Notes under the pieces: model-generated | What the model was told of the DNA's origin: nothing | Databases searched by the model: none | The model's input: the letters and a program-made list of their open reading frames with translations, nothing else | Shown here: positions 24,325-37,861 of the stretch, piece by piece | How the letters are laid out: the number at the start of each line of letters is the position of its first letter | Position numbering within the stretch: position 1 is the first letter of the stretch | NCBI GenBank assembly: GCA_037042185.1 | Contig: JAXQJY010000025.1 | Coordinates: 868,001 to 932,000 of the forward strand | DNA length: 64,000 bases | Reading direction: 5' to 3' | Origin: Sordariomycetes sp. S80-01Y | Lineage: Eukaryota > Ascomycota > Sordariomycetes | Translations under genes and position numbers: made by a program

Positions 24325-24874
24325 ATGGAACAAGAAAATACCCAAGTCTGGGCCCGCGTCCCAACACCTCTGCCCAAGGTAACGATCCATTTCTGCACTC
24401 AGTGTAAATGGATGCTGCGGGCAGCATACGTACGCCTCCCCGATTCCGCCGCTCCATCTTCACCACGGGAGGTCCATGGTTGACGCAGCAGGACAGTACG
24501 CCCAGGAGCTCCTCAGCACATTCTCGACATCCCTCGCCGAAGTCGCCCTCCAGCCCAGCACAGGCGGCACCTTCGTCGTCACTATCCACCACGTGGTGGC
24601 AGCGCCTCCGGGACAAACGGAGCAAGAAGGCGCGGGCGCGGGCGCGGGCGCGGCAGGGCTCAAGATCTTGTGGGACCGGAAGGAAGACGGTGGCTTTCCC
24701 GAGACCAAGGAGCTGAAAAGACGAGTGCGCGATGTCATTGAGCCAAAGCGAGATTTGGGTCACGTTGATCGGGATCACAGGAAAGAGAAGGACGCTAATA
24801 CTGGATCTGACGCTCAGGAGATGAACGTGTCGGAGGGGAAGGACGGGTCAAACTGTGAAGACTGCACATCCTAA
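24325..24874 (+). CDS. Rdx/SelW-family thioredoxin-like protein (Cys form)
   Basis: Two exons, 24325-24429 and 24497-24874, encode 160 residues. The splice (donor GTACGC, acceptor ACAG) joins KWMLRAAY to YAQELLST, typical of the SelW/SelT/SelH (Rdx) family. The redox motif is C24-T-Q-C27; fungi use cysteine where animal selenoprotein W has selenocysteine. The fold continues through STGGTFVVTIHH and ILWDRKEDGGFPETKELKRRVRDVI. A GC-repeat insert (24,629-24,653) encodes an Ala/Gly run inside the domain, between two core strands. The acidic, Ser-rich tail after residue 130 is not conserved. Function in fungi is unknown; redox or thiol handling is inferred from the family. Tail-to-tail with the PP1 gene. 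Confidence 0.9.
24629..24653. repeat. GCGGGC repeat inside the Rdx coding region
   Basis: About four GCGGGC/GCGGGC-like units encoding alternating Ala and Gly. This low-complexity insert interrupts the Rdx fold between two core strands and is likely to vary in length. Confidence 0.85.
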
Positions 24875-25605
24875 CTTGGATAGCATAAGTACGGGAGATC
24901 GCCTGAAACTGGTAGAAGCTGTATGTATGTCACATAACACTATAGTCTCGACCTGTGGAGGTCAAGCCACAAAGTCGAGTCACGAGCCTCGGAAACTTCA
25001 CTTGACCAAGTCGCACAGCAGAAACACTGCCGGTGGACAGTCACCAATATCTTCAATGCGAGGAGACCGAGTCAGCGTCTCCAACACTGACCGCGGTTCT
25101 TTCAACAACTTCAAGTTTCACACCCCCAGGTCCCAACGTGCGATAAGGCCCCAGTATCCCAAAGTCCGTGAAAGCATTGTGTCTGGACGGGATGCGCCCA
25201 ACGTTAAGTCAAAAGGGGTTTTTTTTTGGTGCTATTGTATCAGTGAGCTAAGAAACAGCCGTTTGTCGTGAGAAACTTTGCGCGGTAGAGCATTAGACGA
25301 CCAGAACCCGCCGAGTTCAACACATGTGTATGCCAGACATGCTCGAGCTTTTCCGACCTGTTCGAGCTCGCCTAACAACATATTTCGTTCGATCCGACGA
25401 ACCCGGCGAGGGCGGCAGGGAGAGCTGTGGCGGTGGCGTGATAATGAGACGCAGTGGATATCGCGTGGAGTTACAAAAGTCGAACATGGCGGGAGGTCTA
25501 CGCGGCGACCAGCCGGCGGGGGTTGATGACCGTTCGTCGAGTTCGTGGTCGAGGGGTCGATCGCTTAGCGTCGTCCGAACCTGTCAACGTTGGCATTTGT
25601 CCTTC
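24875..25605. other. Convergent intergenic interval, Rdx / PP1
   Basis: 730 bp between the stop codons of two converging genes. It should hold both 3' UTRs. There is a run of nine T near 25,219. No gene seen. Confidence 0.5.
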
Positions 25606-26724
<1,119 letters not shown>

Positions 26725-29700
26725 CGTAACGAGCCCACGGTGGGAGAGATCGCTCGAGGGGATAGTGGGCGCGGGCGCGTTGGGAAAAGGTCTAGAGAGG
26801 CGGACCGCAGGGTTGCGCGAAATGGAGCAGTTGCGGGGGACGGCGTCGAGTGTTTGAACCTGATGATGCTGCTTATGCGCTAGGATGATGCACTTCGCTG
26901 AAACTGCAAGCCGCCGAGGTCAAAGTCAGCAGCTGCCAAGAACAAGGACAAGGATGTAATCAAATGACGGCAAATTGATCAAAAAGAGCGTTCACATTGT
27001 CGATGAGGGAGACGAAGTGAAAAAAAGGTGACGAGACGGGATCCGGAAGTGATGGTGTTGAGAAGGAGGGGTTTGTGTTGGCGGGCTAAAGCAGGGACTG
27101 ATTGATTTGGCCAGGCCCAGGGCAGTCTTGTGGCGGCGGCAGCGGCAGCAGCAGCGGCAGACGTTACTCACACTGAAGTGACCAGGCTCGGGGAGGGGGA
27201 CCTCGCGGAAAATGCGAGCCCGAATCTAAAGAGACGCGCCGCGATGCTTCTGGTCTGTTGCGTTATGCTCTTTGATATCGCTCAAGTTCAGCTGTTGGTG
27301 TCGCAGGTGGCTCAACAGACGGCAGAGTCGGGAAGCGGCTGTCGTGTGGGAAGCCTTGTCGTCGCGTTGTTCAGGTCCAAAAACGGGAGTTAAGAGACAC
27401 TGTCTCTATGTCTTCGTCCAAATATCGACCGTTGAATTGGTCGTATCGCCGTTGAATGAGCGTCGAAGGGCTCGTGGTCCGCAGGGTCGCGAGTGCGTCC
27501 GGGCGTTTCGTGTTGACTCTCGGTGTGAGAGGTGTCGTCGCGAATGGTGTGGGATCAAGGGATTCAAAATCGCAGAGAATCACAGTCAAAGTTCAGGCGA
27601 AAGCTGAATCGCGTAATAGTACACAGGGCGGGCTCTGTGTGTCTCGTCGCTGGGGGCTGATCGCTTTGTTGACGGAGAGAGTATCGTCGGGGCTGTATTT
27701 TTTCTCGGGAGAGGGACGGAGGAGACGAGGAGCCTGAGCCTGAGAGGCGCTGAGTGGAACGTCTCACACTGCCACTGCCACTGCACCGCACTGCACTGCT
27801 GCACCACCTCAGGCAAGAGCACTCAGGCTAGAGGCTAGCAAGGGAGAGAGGGTGGGGACGGCAGGTGCCAAACCTTGGGCGCCGCGTCCACTGACTGGCC
27901 AAGTTCTCACGTTTTAGCGGCAGGAGGTCCCTGAGGAGAGCGTGTCCGAGCTTCCCATTGGTCCCGGGTGAGTCGTCTGCTCGTTTTTTCTAGTGGGGTC
28001 TCGACGCCGCCGTCCATCCATCGACCGTCCGCGATTCCGGCGACACTCGCTGGAGTCGACGATATCGCGACGACCTTAACCGCGACGTGCCCAGGGCTCA
28101 GCCTCGCACCGTCAACGGCCTGTTTCACGTTCCGTTTGCCCCTTTTTCGCCTCGCTGTGCTCTAGATCAACCTCATCCGTTAACATCCTCTGCAGCCACC
28201 TCATGCATCGGTTGATCGAGAGCTTGGACGCCTTCTGTTTGGCTTATCGCTGGATGACGACGCAGCTCCAGTGTTGAAGCTCAACACCATGCGTCGGCAG
28301 GCATGCAACTTCCTCCACCGTCTCTACACAGCGCAACTCAAAACTCTCCCTTCGCTGACAACTTAGCTGTTGGCAGGACGGTTGGAGGCCTTTGGACATC
28401 CTGACCTGATCGCTTCAACAAGCTTTATGATTGCTGCGTCTTGGAAGTCCTGATCGTCGTTTCGCAGCTTCAAGCCCACCCGTGCCCCTCATCCGCCACG
28501 GTCTGTTGGGGAGGGTTTGCCACTTCTGAGCACGAAATCGTTCAGTCAATTCGGGGTGAATCGATCGACAAGTTTGCAGCTATGTCGACCAAAAGCTCAA
28601 TCATGCTTTCATGTTTTTATCACGATATGAGTTCTCCTGCCCCGTGCTGCCCCAAGCTCGCCTAGCCCGCTTAGAATCATGTTGAGTTGACCACACCCTC
28701 ACCAAACAGGTCCCTGCCCACCTCGCGGGAGGAACTGTCAACCGCCCTGAGCACCTCAGTCGGGTCTCTCCGACGAACCGGGTCTCCTCAAAGCTTGGCT
28801 TCCCGAATCTGTACCTGGGCCCATTTATCCCACTTAAAGATGGAAACTTCCTCGTGTTCACGAACAGTCTCATCATTCCAATTCTTGGACAGTCGTCGTC
28901 AGCAGAACCCTTCCGCTCCCGTTCCCGAGGACTCCAATATGCCTAGACTAGCCATCTAAGCCAGAAATGAGAGTTTTGCGCAAGAGCGGGTTTCCGACTG
29001 TTGCCTTCGGGGACAATTCCGCCAACCCCTCTTCGCCCTTCATGCAAGTCAAAGAGATGGCGAGCTTCCCCCAGGCGTAACCGCTTACGGGAGCTTTCTA
29101 CCGCTGTCTGAGTCAACCCAAAGACTCGACACGCCTGTATGGCGTAGTCACATGATGCCTCCGCAACGCGTTGCGCGTAACCGCACCTTGAACAGCATCG
29201 AATCATGCCATGACAGCGTAGACATGTATGCATGGCGCCCGCAATGGCATGTACGGTCAGCATCAAGTGACTAACACGGCGACACTTCTTCCTGAGCTGA
29301 TGAAAGCTTGCTTAGGGACAAAGTGCACGCAGAGACGTTGGTGATTTAATAAAAGCAGGCTCACTCAGCACGCCCTAGGCTCCCATATCCGCCATTACGG
29401 AAGGCAACCGTTACAGCAGCTAGGTGAACCTTGCACCAAAATAGAAACAACATAGTGCCACTAAGCGAGTCATTCTGTGGAGTGGCTGACGCCTGTGGAG
29501 GACATCCAGACCCGGTCTTCCAACATAGCACTGAGGAACAGAGGCGAGGCGTCATCACTGCGTGCTTCATAGAACCGAGGAGGGACTACCCCAGAGAACT
29601 GGCGCAACATGGGGAGACAGAGATAGCATGTTGAAGATGAGGCTACAGCTGACGTTGCAAATAACTCACATGGCTGCACCAAAGATATGTTTCTATCACC

Positions 29701-29912
29701 TAGAAAGCAAACGACCCTTGCGCCTAGCGAATATAGCCGAATCCCCAAACGTCAACCCAACGCCGTACAGGGCCTAAGCTCATTGAACGCTCGATGAAAC
29801 CGTCGTAAAGCCCCCCGGGATGTTCTCGAAATCATGAACACCTCCAAAACTACCAAGCGCGTAAAAGATGAATGAATCAAGAACAGCCTTTTCGTACAAC
29901 ACCCCCTCCCCC
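26725..29912. other. Long intergenic interval, PP1 upstream region
   Basis: 3.2 kb without a supported gene. It holds the PP1 promoter and leader at its left end and the NTO1 3' UTR at its right end. A GGC/AGC triplet run lies at 27,132-27,160; it could encode alanines but no credible gene surrounds it. Open frames here are short and biased. Confidence 0.5.
27132..27160. repeat. GGC/AGC triplet repeat
   Basis: Imperfect run of GGC and AGC triplets upstream of PP1, in non-coding sequence. Confidence 0.85.
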
Positions 29913-32900
29913 CTATCGTCGCCTGGTGCTCGACCTCCGCTTAGTAGCAGCTGCGGGCGCGAACCGACCGCCCTTGCCACGAGGTTGACTTGCTGCTGAG
30001 AGCTTCGTTGCCTCTACCCGCCTGGGGTTCTTGTCCTTCGCATCCCTCATTGGCGTTGTGTCTCCCAGCTCATCATTTCCGGAGGTCTCTTCATACTCAA
30101 ACGGTGCAGTGTCTTCATCCATTTCCTCATCATCTTGCTCATCGTCTTGTTCCTCGTCTTGTCCCTCGTTGTGTCCCTCGTCTTGTTCCGCCATCTCAGG
30201 GTCTGCACTCATCAGCTCATCCTCCTCGATATCCGAGCCCTCCGTTGCTGTTGGCTCAGTCTTGAGGTCTGAACCAACTTCTCTTCCAAGTTTCTTAAGC
30301 TCTTCATCATCAAGGTCGGTGAGGTCCTCGCTCTGACCCCTCAGCCCTTTCTCGCCATCCACATTTGCCTTCCTCTCGGACGACTCGGGGTCGACGATGC
30401 TTGTGCCTCGAGGTTGCAATGATTGGAAGTACCACAAGATTCCGCCATCGGAGAGAGGATCGGCATCTTTGCCTAGAGACCCATTTGACTGTGGAGGAGA
30501 TGGGGGGTGGTTGTGGGTAGCTCTAGTTTTGCGAGCGGGAGAGGGGCCGTAGCCGTTACTGTTAGGCGGTGTCGTTGAGTCTTGCACGCCGTTTGTCAGA
30601 GGCGCGTCAGGCATATCGATGTCTTTAGAAACCTCCCCATTGATGCCGATGGCGGATGTGTCGGTTTCTTTGTTGGCGGGCACGGCTACATCGGTGTCCA
30701 TCGCGTCTTCGTCCTCGTCGGCCTCGCCCTCAGCATGCTGGCCATTCTGTAGCGGGACAGCTGCTTCCGAGGTGTCTAAACTGGCCTCGATCTTGACGTC
30801 GAGGTCTTTCTGTAGGTCTGCGAAAGGCTTGTTGGTGATTCCCGACTCGATCCGCAGCGCATCCTCGAGTTGGGGTTGCACCGCCTTGAGAATGCGTTTC
30901 CCGAGCCTTCTCCGCTCACGAATATCTTTGAAAGAGTGCTTCGGCGACTCCGTCTCTTCCTGACTCTCCGAATGTCCAGGCGGGCTGACGATGACCTGAT
31001 GGATCATCTCACCTAGCTCTGTAGCAAACGCCAGAGCTTTTGCGTACTTTCTCTGTTCGACATTTCGTTGCATCCGGAGCAATCCGTCATTGAATAGATC
31101 CTTGTCGAGGGAAATAGCTTTGTCAACAGCAGAGCTCAATATCTTCGACACAGGGAAGTATACTTCATCGACGAAACTCTGTTCGATTTCAGCACTCTCA
31201 AGCTTCCACTGCTCTCGCTGCACAGTCTCTTCAGATAAGGTCTTGAGTCTCTCCAGGTCGTCGATGAGCATTTTGGCAAAATCGATGCGTCTTGCTAAAC
31301 GGCCTTTGCCATCCGGTCCCATGGCGGCAAAATTGCGTCTTGTGAGTTCCATAGACGTGAATGAATCCATCTGGAGCTGGAGTCGTTTCAGCAGGGCCGC
31401 ACCTCGGCGGGCTTCTCGTTTGAGGGTCCAGTAGCGACATGCTTCGCTCAAATAGTCCTTGCGTTTGCGGAACGGAAATTTCTGGAGGGACGCCTCGACG
31501 GTGTCAAAGACAGCTTGCGGAATTACAGGAGCACCAGATGGCAGCCTCCATACATTCTTATGCTGCTGTCCTTTTTTCTTGTCTCCAGCTGAGGACGTAT
31601 CCAGAGACTGATTGTCGGCGATTGCGTTGTCGTTGACAGCTTCCCGGTGCTGCGCGGCAAGCACACTCGCGACCGCGTGATTGTCGGCCCAGATACGGCC
31701 CTTCATATTTCTCTTGAAGAACTTCTTCGCGGCCCTCGTTGCATCAGCAACATTGTGTTCCATGGTGTAGTCTGGCGGACAGTGTTTGTCGCAGAACGCC
31801 TTGAGGACCATGCTCCCGTCCAAAACAGCTAACTGGCCCGTCGGTGTCTTCATCTTCAGGTAGAGGCGTGCTCTCCGTGCGCAGGTAACGTGGAATGCTT
31901 GGTAGCAGTTCTTGTTGCCACACTGGATACAAGCACCCATCTTTTGATGGCAAATGTAACAGTTGAGCTTCCACCGCGTTCGCGGGACCTTTTCTACCTC
32001 CATGACTGGCTCCATAAAAGTATGGTTTCCAAGGGAGACTTCGGGAATCCACATGGCGCATAGGAGGTGGGCCCATTTTGACGAGCTGGTCTGCTTGAAG
32101 GCGCCGTCTGTACTAGGGCAAAAGATGCAGGTCTGGGTCACATCAGCTTCAGTCCAGCATATCGGCTTGGTTTCAACCTACTGGTACTCCTCTTCCGCAT
32201 GACTGGCACTTCCTACACAGCCATTGCCCCTCGGGGATGAACGGCACACCGTAACACTCTTGGTGAACTGCCAAGTTACAACCATCGCAAAAGACGATTG
32301 CATTAGTGTTTTCGCAATCTCCATCATCGCATATAGCACACTTGGTGTCTGGCTCTTCTCCGACCTGCGGCTCCCCGTTCACAGCAGCGGCGCTACTTGA
32401 TCTTGGGCGATGTGTCTGTGGGGGCTTGGGGTTCGGTTTCGGGATTCGCTTTTCTAATGCGTGCCACTCCTTCTCGATCTTCGTCATTGTGATCTCGAAG
32501 ACCTCGCGGGTTATGGTTTCAAGTTCCGCGCCCTTGCGTTGACGATTATAATATTCTAGCCACATATCGTCTTGCTCATCCATGTCGTACTCAACGCGGA
32601 AGAACTTGCTGTGATTTGCATCATCGAGATGCGGCGTTGATGATTGCTCTGGATCCTCCTCCGCATTTGCGTCCGCAGCCTTGATCAGTTTTTGCTCTGG
32701 TCGGTTGTAGTGGTCGCTTTCTTGGTAACCGACATTGCTCATCGCCTTATCGACATAACGCGCTTGTCCGAATGTCTTACTCTCGAAGAGTTCTATACGG
32801 TTTGTCTTGCGGTAAGAAGGCTGCTTGAGGTCAAGCCTCTCTTTCGCAGTCTGGTTCTTAATCGGCAAGACTTTGGGTGTCTTCGGGGTCGTAGGCATTG

Positions 32901-33594
32901 GCAAGTCGAGGGGGCGTGATCCGTAAAAGCTAATGACATCACGCGTAGGTCGCCTAGAACGTCGCGTAGGGGTCGCATTAACGTTGTCGAAAGGGTTCGT
33001 ATCATGTTTGTTCGACGCGGTCGGCGTAGTCCCCGTGGACATAGGATTGGGCTGTCTCGAAGGCGTCTCGGAGCCGTTCGTCGGCGTCCCGGGAGCTTGT
33101 TGAATCGCAGGCGTGCTGATTGTCTCTTGGACGATGCCATCGACCTCCTCCGACCGAAACACCATAAAGCTCTTCTCGATATCCAGGTTCGGGTGGAACT
33201 CTTCCCATCCTCGTTCCTCTCTAGGTTTGTAGTCGTCCGCTTGCTGAACGCTCGCCGCAACCTGTGCAGCAAAACCAAAGCCGTCGTTGCCGCTTGCGGC
33301 TCTCGTCCTTGTACTGCGCTCCCGTGGCGGAATCCCTAGGCTAGGCGAGGCTGCATTTATTGTCTCCCTCGCCCTCGACCGCGCAATCGGAGCAACAAGT
33401 CCCTGCGCAGCTAAAGCGTCATATTCCTCCTGATCGACGAACCTCCCACCCCCGCCTGCGCCGCCGGGTATATACCTCCTCTTCTTCAGCGGAGGCTCAG
33501 AGGCAGCCGCACGCGCAGTGAGCGTCGTGCCCGGTGGACGACCGCGCCTTCGCCCAGTAGGCGTGCGCCGCGAAGGAGTGACTGTTGGCGCCAT
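29913..33594 (-). CDS. NTO1: NuA3 acetyltransferase complex PHD-finger protein (Nto1/BRPF-like)
   Basis: Two exons, 33594-32182 and 32132-29913, give about 1,210 residues; the 49-nt intron joins SCGRGVP to TCIFCPS, completing the PZP module. In order: an AT-hook-like GRRRGRPP near the start, an EPL1-like region (about 200-400), a PHD finger (CAICDDGDCENTNAIVFC onward, about 416-461), a zinc knuckle, and an extended PHD finger with CYICHQKMGACIQC and CARRARLYLK. The C-terminal third is acidic and low-complexity (DEEQDDEQDDEEM), which leaves visible GTCTTGCTC-like repeats in the DNA near 30,130. Nto1 brings the H3 acetyltransferase NuA3 to methylated histone tails in the nucleus. The frame extends upstream to an ATG at 33885, but that part is not conserved-looking, so MAPTVTPSRR at 33594 is preferred. 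Confidence 0.9.
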
Positions 33595-34269
33595 GTCACG
33601 CGTAAGTTTCCGCGTTCGAGCTGTTCGCGGCGATGTAGGCTCGGACGAGGCGCGTTGAGGGGGGGTTGAATCAACAAGATAACGGCAGCCGTGTCGCAGC
33701 CCTCTCAGCGCGCTTGTTGTCTTATCGCCGAGCTTTTGCGGCTCACATTCCGCTGAGTAGAGCAGTCGCGTAGAGAAGGCTGATGGTTTTGCCGTTGACT
33801 TTGGATGCGATCCGGCGCTTTCTTCGAAAAACAAGGTGCGCCGTACGCGTGAGGTCGACATGCACGGACCACCCCCTGGGGACATGAGTCAGCAGCTTCA
33901 ATCGCAAGCCGGGCCCACCGCGCTGATCCAAAAGAGGACTAGTTGCATCGGTCAGACATGCACGTTTCTGGGGAACAGGAGACCATTACAAAGATCGGAT
34001 CTGGCATCTTTCATCAATGGATCACGCTCCTCATTCGTGTTCGAAATCTAAGATTCTATGCCAAGGGACCACCGGCCACGGAAGGCTCCGCTATCTTGGC
34101 CCAATACCTCTCAGTCACTGCGCACCGTGAGTAATGCGACGTATATTGCTACAGGCCTGAACGGCTCCTAGTAAGTTGCCATGATCGCTCAGTTCCCTCT
34201 AGCTCTTGATCCAATACAACGAGAATCTGCTTGGATGTCTGGTGGTAGGGTGGGTCAGTATCAACTGAG

Positions 34270-34487
34270 AAATTCCCTTGCGCCCTACATCGCCTCCCCG
34301 CCTTACCGCTGCTGTTCTGACAGTCTCGACACCCTGGCTATTCGAAAAGGCCCTCAACCCAGATCCGCCTGTCGATCTGCGTTCTGCCAATGAGGCTGCG
34401 CTGGAGCAACAACTGGACAGTGTCTGAGGTAGACCCTTCAGCCACATGACTAACAATTAACCTTCAGAGGTCGAACACGATCTATGA
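34270..34487 (+). CDS. Possible small gene, 3' part only (unidentified)
   Basis: A coding-looking segment (34270-34419) reads IPLRPTSPPRLTAAVLT, then STPWLFEKALNPDPPVDLRS. A 48-nt intron with branch-like CTAAC and acceptor CTTCAG (34420-34467) leads to a short last exon ending VEHDL and a stop at 34487. The upstream exon is uncertain. One in-frame option is a segment ending at 34126 before GTGAGTAA, reading FYAKGPPATEGSAILAQYL, with a 143-nt intron. I do not recognise the protein; its hydrophobic stretch and small size would suit a small organellar protein, which is a guess. The donor GTGTCT is weak. It lies between NTO1 and the LRR gene, in the opposite orientation to both. Confidence 0.3.
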
Positions 34488-35255
34488 GCAAGCAATACCG
34501 TGCTGTGACTACGGAATACCAGAAGGAATTTGACATGGTAGAGGCATCGAGTGCTTCAATTGCCAATCAGCAGCGTAACAAAATTGCGTTATACAAGGGA
34601 TGGTCTCGTCACCGGGTAGTGAAGCTTCAGAAGGTTCAGTGCCGCACAGCGACAGTGATGTATTTGAATGGGACACTCATGTCGTATCCAACGCAACTCC
34701 AGCGATATAATACCAAATCAAGAAACACGTGCTAGCCACCCTGAAACAACAGAACAATATGCAGTCTAGAGCACGCCTAAACGCCCTCCAGGAAGCCAAC
34801 CGCAAACTTCCAACGTCAAACACGGCCTCTCTGGCAACGACATGAAGAGAAAATCCCAACGCCGGTGTGAAAACATGCCGCTCCTTCGATGGCCTAGTGA
34901 TCATCATCCATCAAATGGTATCAAGGCTGCCCACGATGGCGATGCCAATGCTGATATGCAAGCAACAGGGTAAGAATATGTGAAAAGCAGAAACGAAAGA
35001 ATCCGAACAAGAAAGAAGTATGCTGGAAGGGGCATAACAATAGCAAAAGCCAACCCCCCAACGCCCCGCCGCTATGCTCCGTGATGTAATTTGAGAAGCA
35101 TTGTGAGATAAAGAAGCCACGTGAGGTGACGACGCAGAAGACTGTTTTTCTCAGTCTATGGCGGAAGAGGGGATTCGTCCAGTAAACGTCAAGTGAATCA
35201 GGAGGAGAGAAGGGTATCATGAATATCGTAATGCGACATGTCGGTTTCGTAGCGT
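34488..35255. other. Intergenic interval downstream of the LRR gene
   Basis: AT-richer stretch with no supported coding frame. It should hold the LRR gene 3' UTR. Nothing else seen. Confidence 0.45.
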
Positions 35256-37861
35256 TCAGGGGCTTAAAGCTTGCCCTAGGGTGCGGCCTCCGTTGATGCC
35301 GAACCTTGTTTGAGCATTGGTTTCCGAGCTGTGAACTGGCGGTATGGGTAGAGGGTTGCCGAGAGCGCCCGGGGTCCGATCAACGGCTTTCTTGTCCCAG
35401 GTATCCTCGCCTAGCACACTTAGATACCCATCGCCCATCTCATCCCGCAAGGCTTGGATCTTGCGGCGGTAAGCCTCAGCATCAGAGTCCCAATTTTGAG
35501 ATGTTGTTGCGGCTAAGCTTTTTGAAGCTGCCTCAGCCACATCTTCCGGATCCGCGCGTGGAACTTCATCTGAAGGGGAGATATTGACTTTGCGACTGTC
35601 CGCTGAGACCGTGGAGGACAATTGCGCCTTATCTGGTGAGGGGAAGACGCGATAGTTACCTTCAGGGCTGACTGCAGGCGACCTATCAATGACAGACGTC
35701 ATATTAGGGATATCTGACGGCGAAGGCGAGGTTGACAGATCGTTTGTCGCCAGGTCTACTATCCGTCGCTTAGGTGTTTTGCGACGACGGGTAGAACCAG
35801 TGTTGATCTCGCTCATCACAGCCTTGGGCTGAGGCCGTTCTTTGCGCAAAACTCCAGCATCCTTGGGATGGCCGTAGACGACAGTGGGCTTAGACATGTC
35901 CACGGTTGGGACCTCGGGTGCTTCTGGCTTGATTACCGGAACGGACTCGGGAATCGGTGGACGCTCTACAAGAAAACGACGCTCCGAATACGTCGGCCCA
36001 GTGCCATCAATAACAATGTCCTCCGTATACCCAGCTGTCTTCCGGAAGAGATTGAAAATAGTCACACGGTAGTCACGATGACTGCGGGTGAAAGGGTTGC
36101 CCTCCACCCAGATCTCACGGATATCAGGGATGCCTGTCAGCCTTGCCAGCTCTGAAGGGTCGGTCAAACGGTTGTCTCTCAAGTCCAGTCTTTCCAACGG
36201 GTAGAGCTTCTCGACGCCGGCCAAAGACTGAAGCCGGTTGGCTCTAAGGTTCAATGCCGTGATGGCAGGCAACGGGCTCCGGGTCAGTGATTGAAGCGAT
36301 TCAATCATGCAATGAGACAAGTTCAGCGCCCGCAGCGCTGTGAGGGTTGCAAGGCTGTCGGGTATTTGAGCGAAGAGATTTGTTGATAGGTCCAAGGAGT
36401 ACAGCGTGTTTGATAGCGGAGCCAGACTTGTAGGGGGGATGGAAGTCATCGAATTGTCCGCCAGACTCAGATGCCGCAAGAAGCGCCATTTGGAGGCAGG
36501 CAAGACCCCCATGGTCAAAAGGTTACCGGAGCTGCCTCTCATGTGGTGTTGCCAAGAGTCAGACATGCTCGACTGAGAGCTTCCAGAACCGGACCTCCTG
36601 ACACGCTGCTGTGAGGTTCGGATCTGCGTTGAATGGCTCCGGCCATGTCCTGGACGGGAGGGAGAGTTGCTCCTCGGGCGTCCCGTCTTGCCAGGTGATT
36701 TGGACATGTCGTCTGGATCGTTATGGCCCAAGGGCCTTGCGGTATCCGAAGAGCTTCCGTCTTCGACAGCATGTTCGCTGGGCGTCAGTGACCCCACCCG
36801 AATGTCATTGTTCGAGGCTCTTGGCTCCGTAAGAGGGGCTGTCAGGGATCTTTGGAGTTCAGGATGTGGAGGCGCGAGCGATCCTCGTCGGGAATTGTTG
36901 CTAAAGCCCCAAGTCGTCCTAGGAGATGATTGAGACTTGGACGTGCGGCGACGACGTTTATCCATGTCGTCCAACACAATGTCAATGAGGATGTCGGCGG
37001 GGTCTTCGATACCAGCGCGCTTCAACGTAAGAGAACGAAGTTGATCAGCCACACGATCCCAGCCAAAGAACTGGCGGAAGTCTATGCTGCTAACTTCAAG
37101 TGCTTGGAGGTTCTTGAAGATATAAAGGGGGACGGCTGAATCAAAGGGAAACTCTTCGTAACCTCGAATCAATCTAGCTCGCCAGTCGGGTGCCAAGCGC
37201 AGACATGGAATCTTCGTGAAGGCAGAGTATAGATACTTGAGATCAGATTGTAGCGCTGACTTCTGACGCTCTGTTCTTGCAGCAGAAATGCTAGCGCCTA
37301 TACCCAGGCTAGCCCACAGCGCCGACATTCCGGACATGGCGCTTCGCACGCTCGAGACGGAGCGGATGGAGCCAACGTCCGAGTCTCGACTGCGGGATCG
37401 CTGGGTATTGCCAAGAAAGGAGACATAGTTTGCCGAGGTCGAACTATCGTGTAGATTTTCAAGTCGGACCTTCATCGGGCCCACATTGATCCCAAGCTCC
37501 TCAAACCGAGACAATAGGTAGAAGAGGTGATGCGGTGTTAGGGCAAGCCTCGCTGATTTGACGTTGGAGGAGGCCAGGTTGAGGGCTCCTAAAGAGAAAG
37601 TGGCCGCCAGATTTGAAGCAGATGAAGACGTCGCAGGCCTTTCGGGGACGGCTGGCACTCTCGGTATCGTAGAGACAGAGCTGGTGCTTTGTGTTGGTCG
37701 GTGACGAGTCTCGCGCCGCTGGAACTGTAGAGCGTTGGCAAGTGCCTTTTCGTGCGTGCGCACGAAGGCTGCCAATTGCTATACCAGATTAGTATCTGCA
37801 TTTGCCGTGGATGTTTCAGGAGTCGCACCTTTATGAACAGCTCGCCATCTTCGGAGTCCAT
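35256..37861 (-). CDS. Leucine-rich-repeat protein of unknown function
   Basis: Two exons, 37861-37829 and 37778-35256, encode 851 residues. The first exon supplies only MDSEDGELFIK; the splice continues QLAAFVRTHEKALANALQFQRR. Residues 60-270 form a conserved N-terminal region (LTPHHLFYLLSRFEELGI, then LEVSSIDFRQFFGWDRVADQLRSLTLKRAGI). A Ser-rich disordered linker follows. Canonical LRRs occupy about 440-560 (HLSLADNSMTSIP, YSLDLSTNLFAQIP, ALNLRANRLQSL, RLDLRDNRLTD) with an LRR cap (IWVEGNPFTRSHRDYRV). The C-terminal third is disordered and Pro/Ser-rich. The architecture recalls fungal LRR proteins related to the LKB1-interacting STK11IP group. That comparison is tentative; a scaffold role is inference. 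The gene is conserved-looking but I cannot assign a pathway. Confidence 0.88.

Noticed and set aside
25260-25325. tRNA-like stretch (GGTAGAGC ... GTTCAAC)
   Set aside because: Spacing between the D-arm-like and T-arm-like parts is too short, and the stems do not pair.
33595-33885. Upstream ATG extension of NTO1
   Set aside because: It would add 97 residues of basic low-complexity sequence; the AT-hook-bearing start at 33594 fits the family better, though it is not proven.
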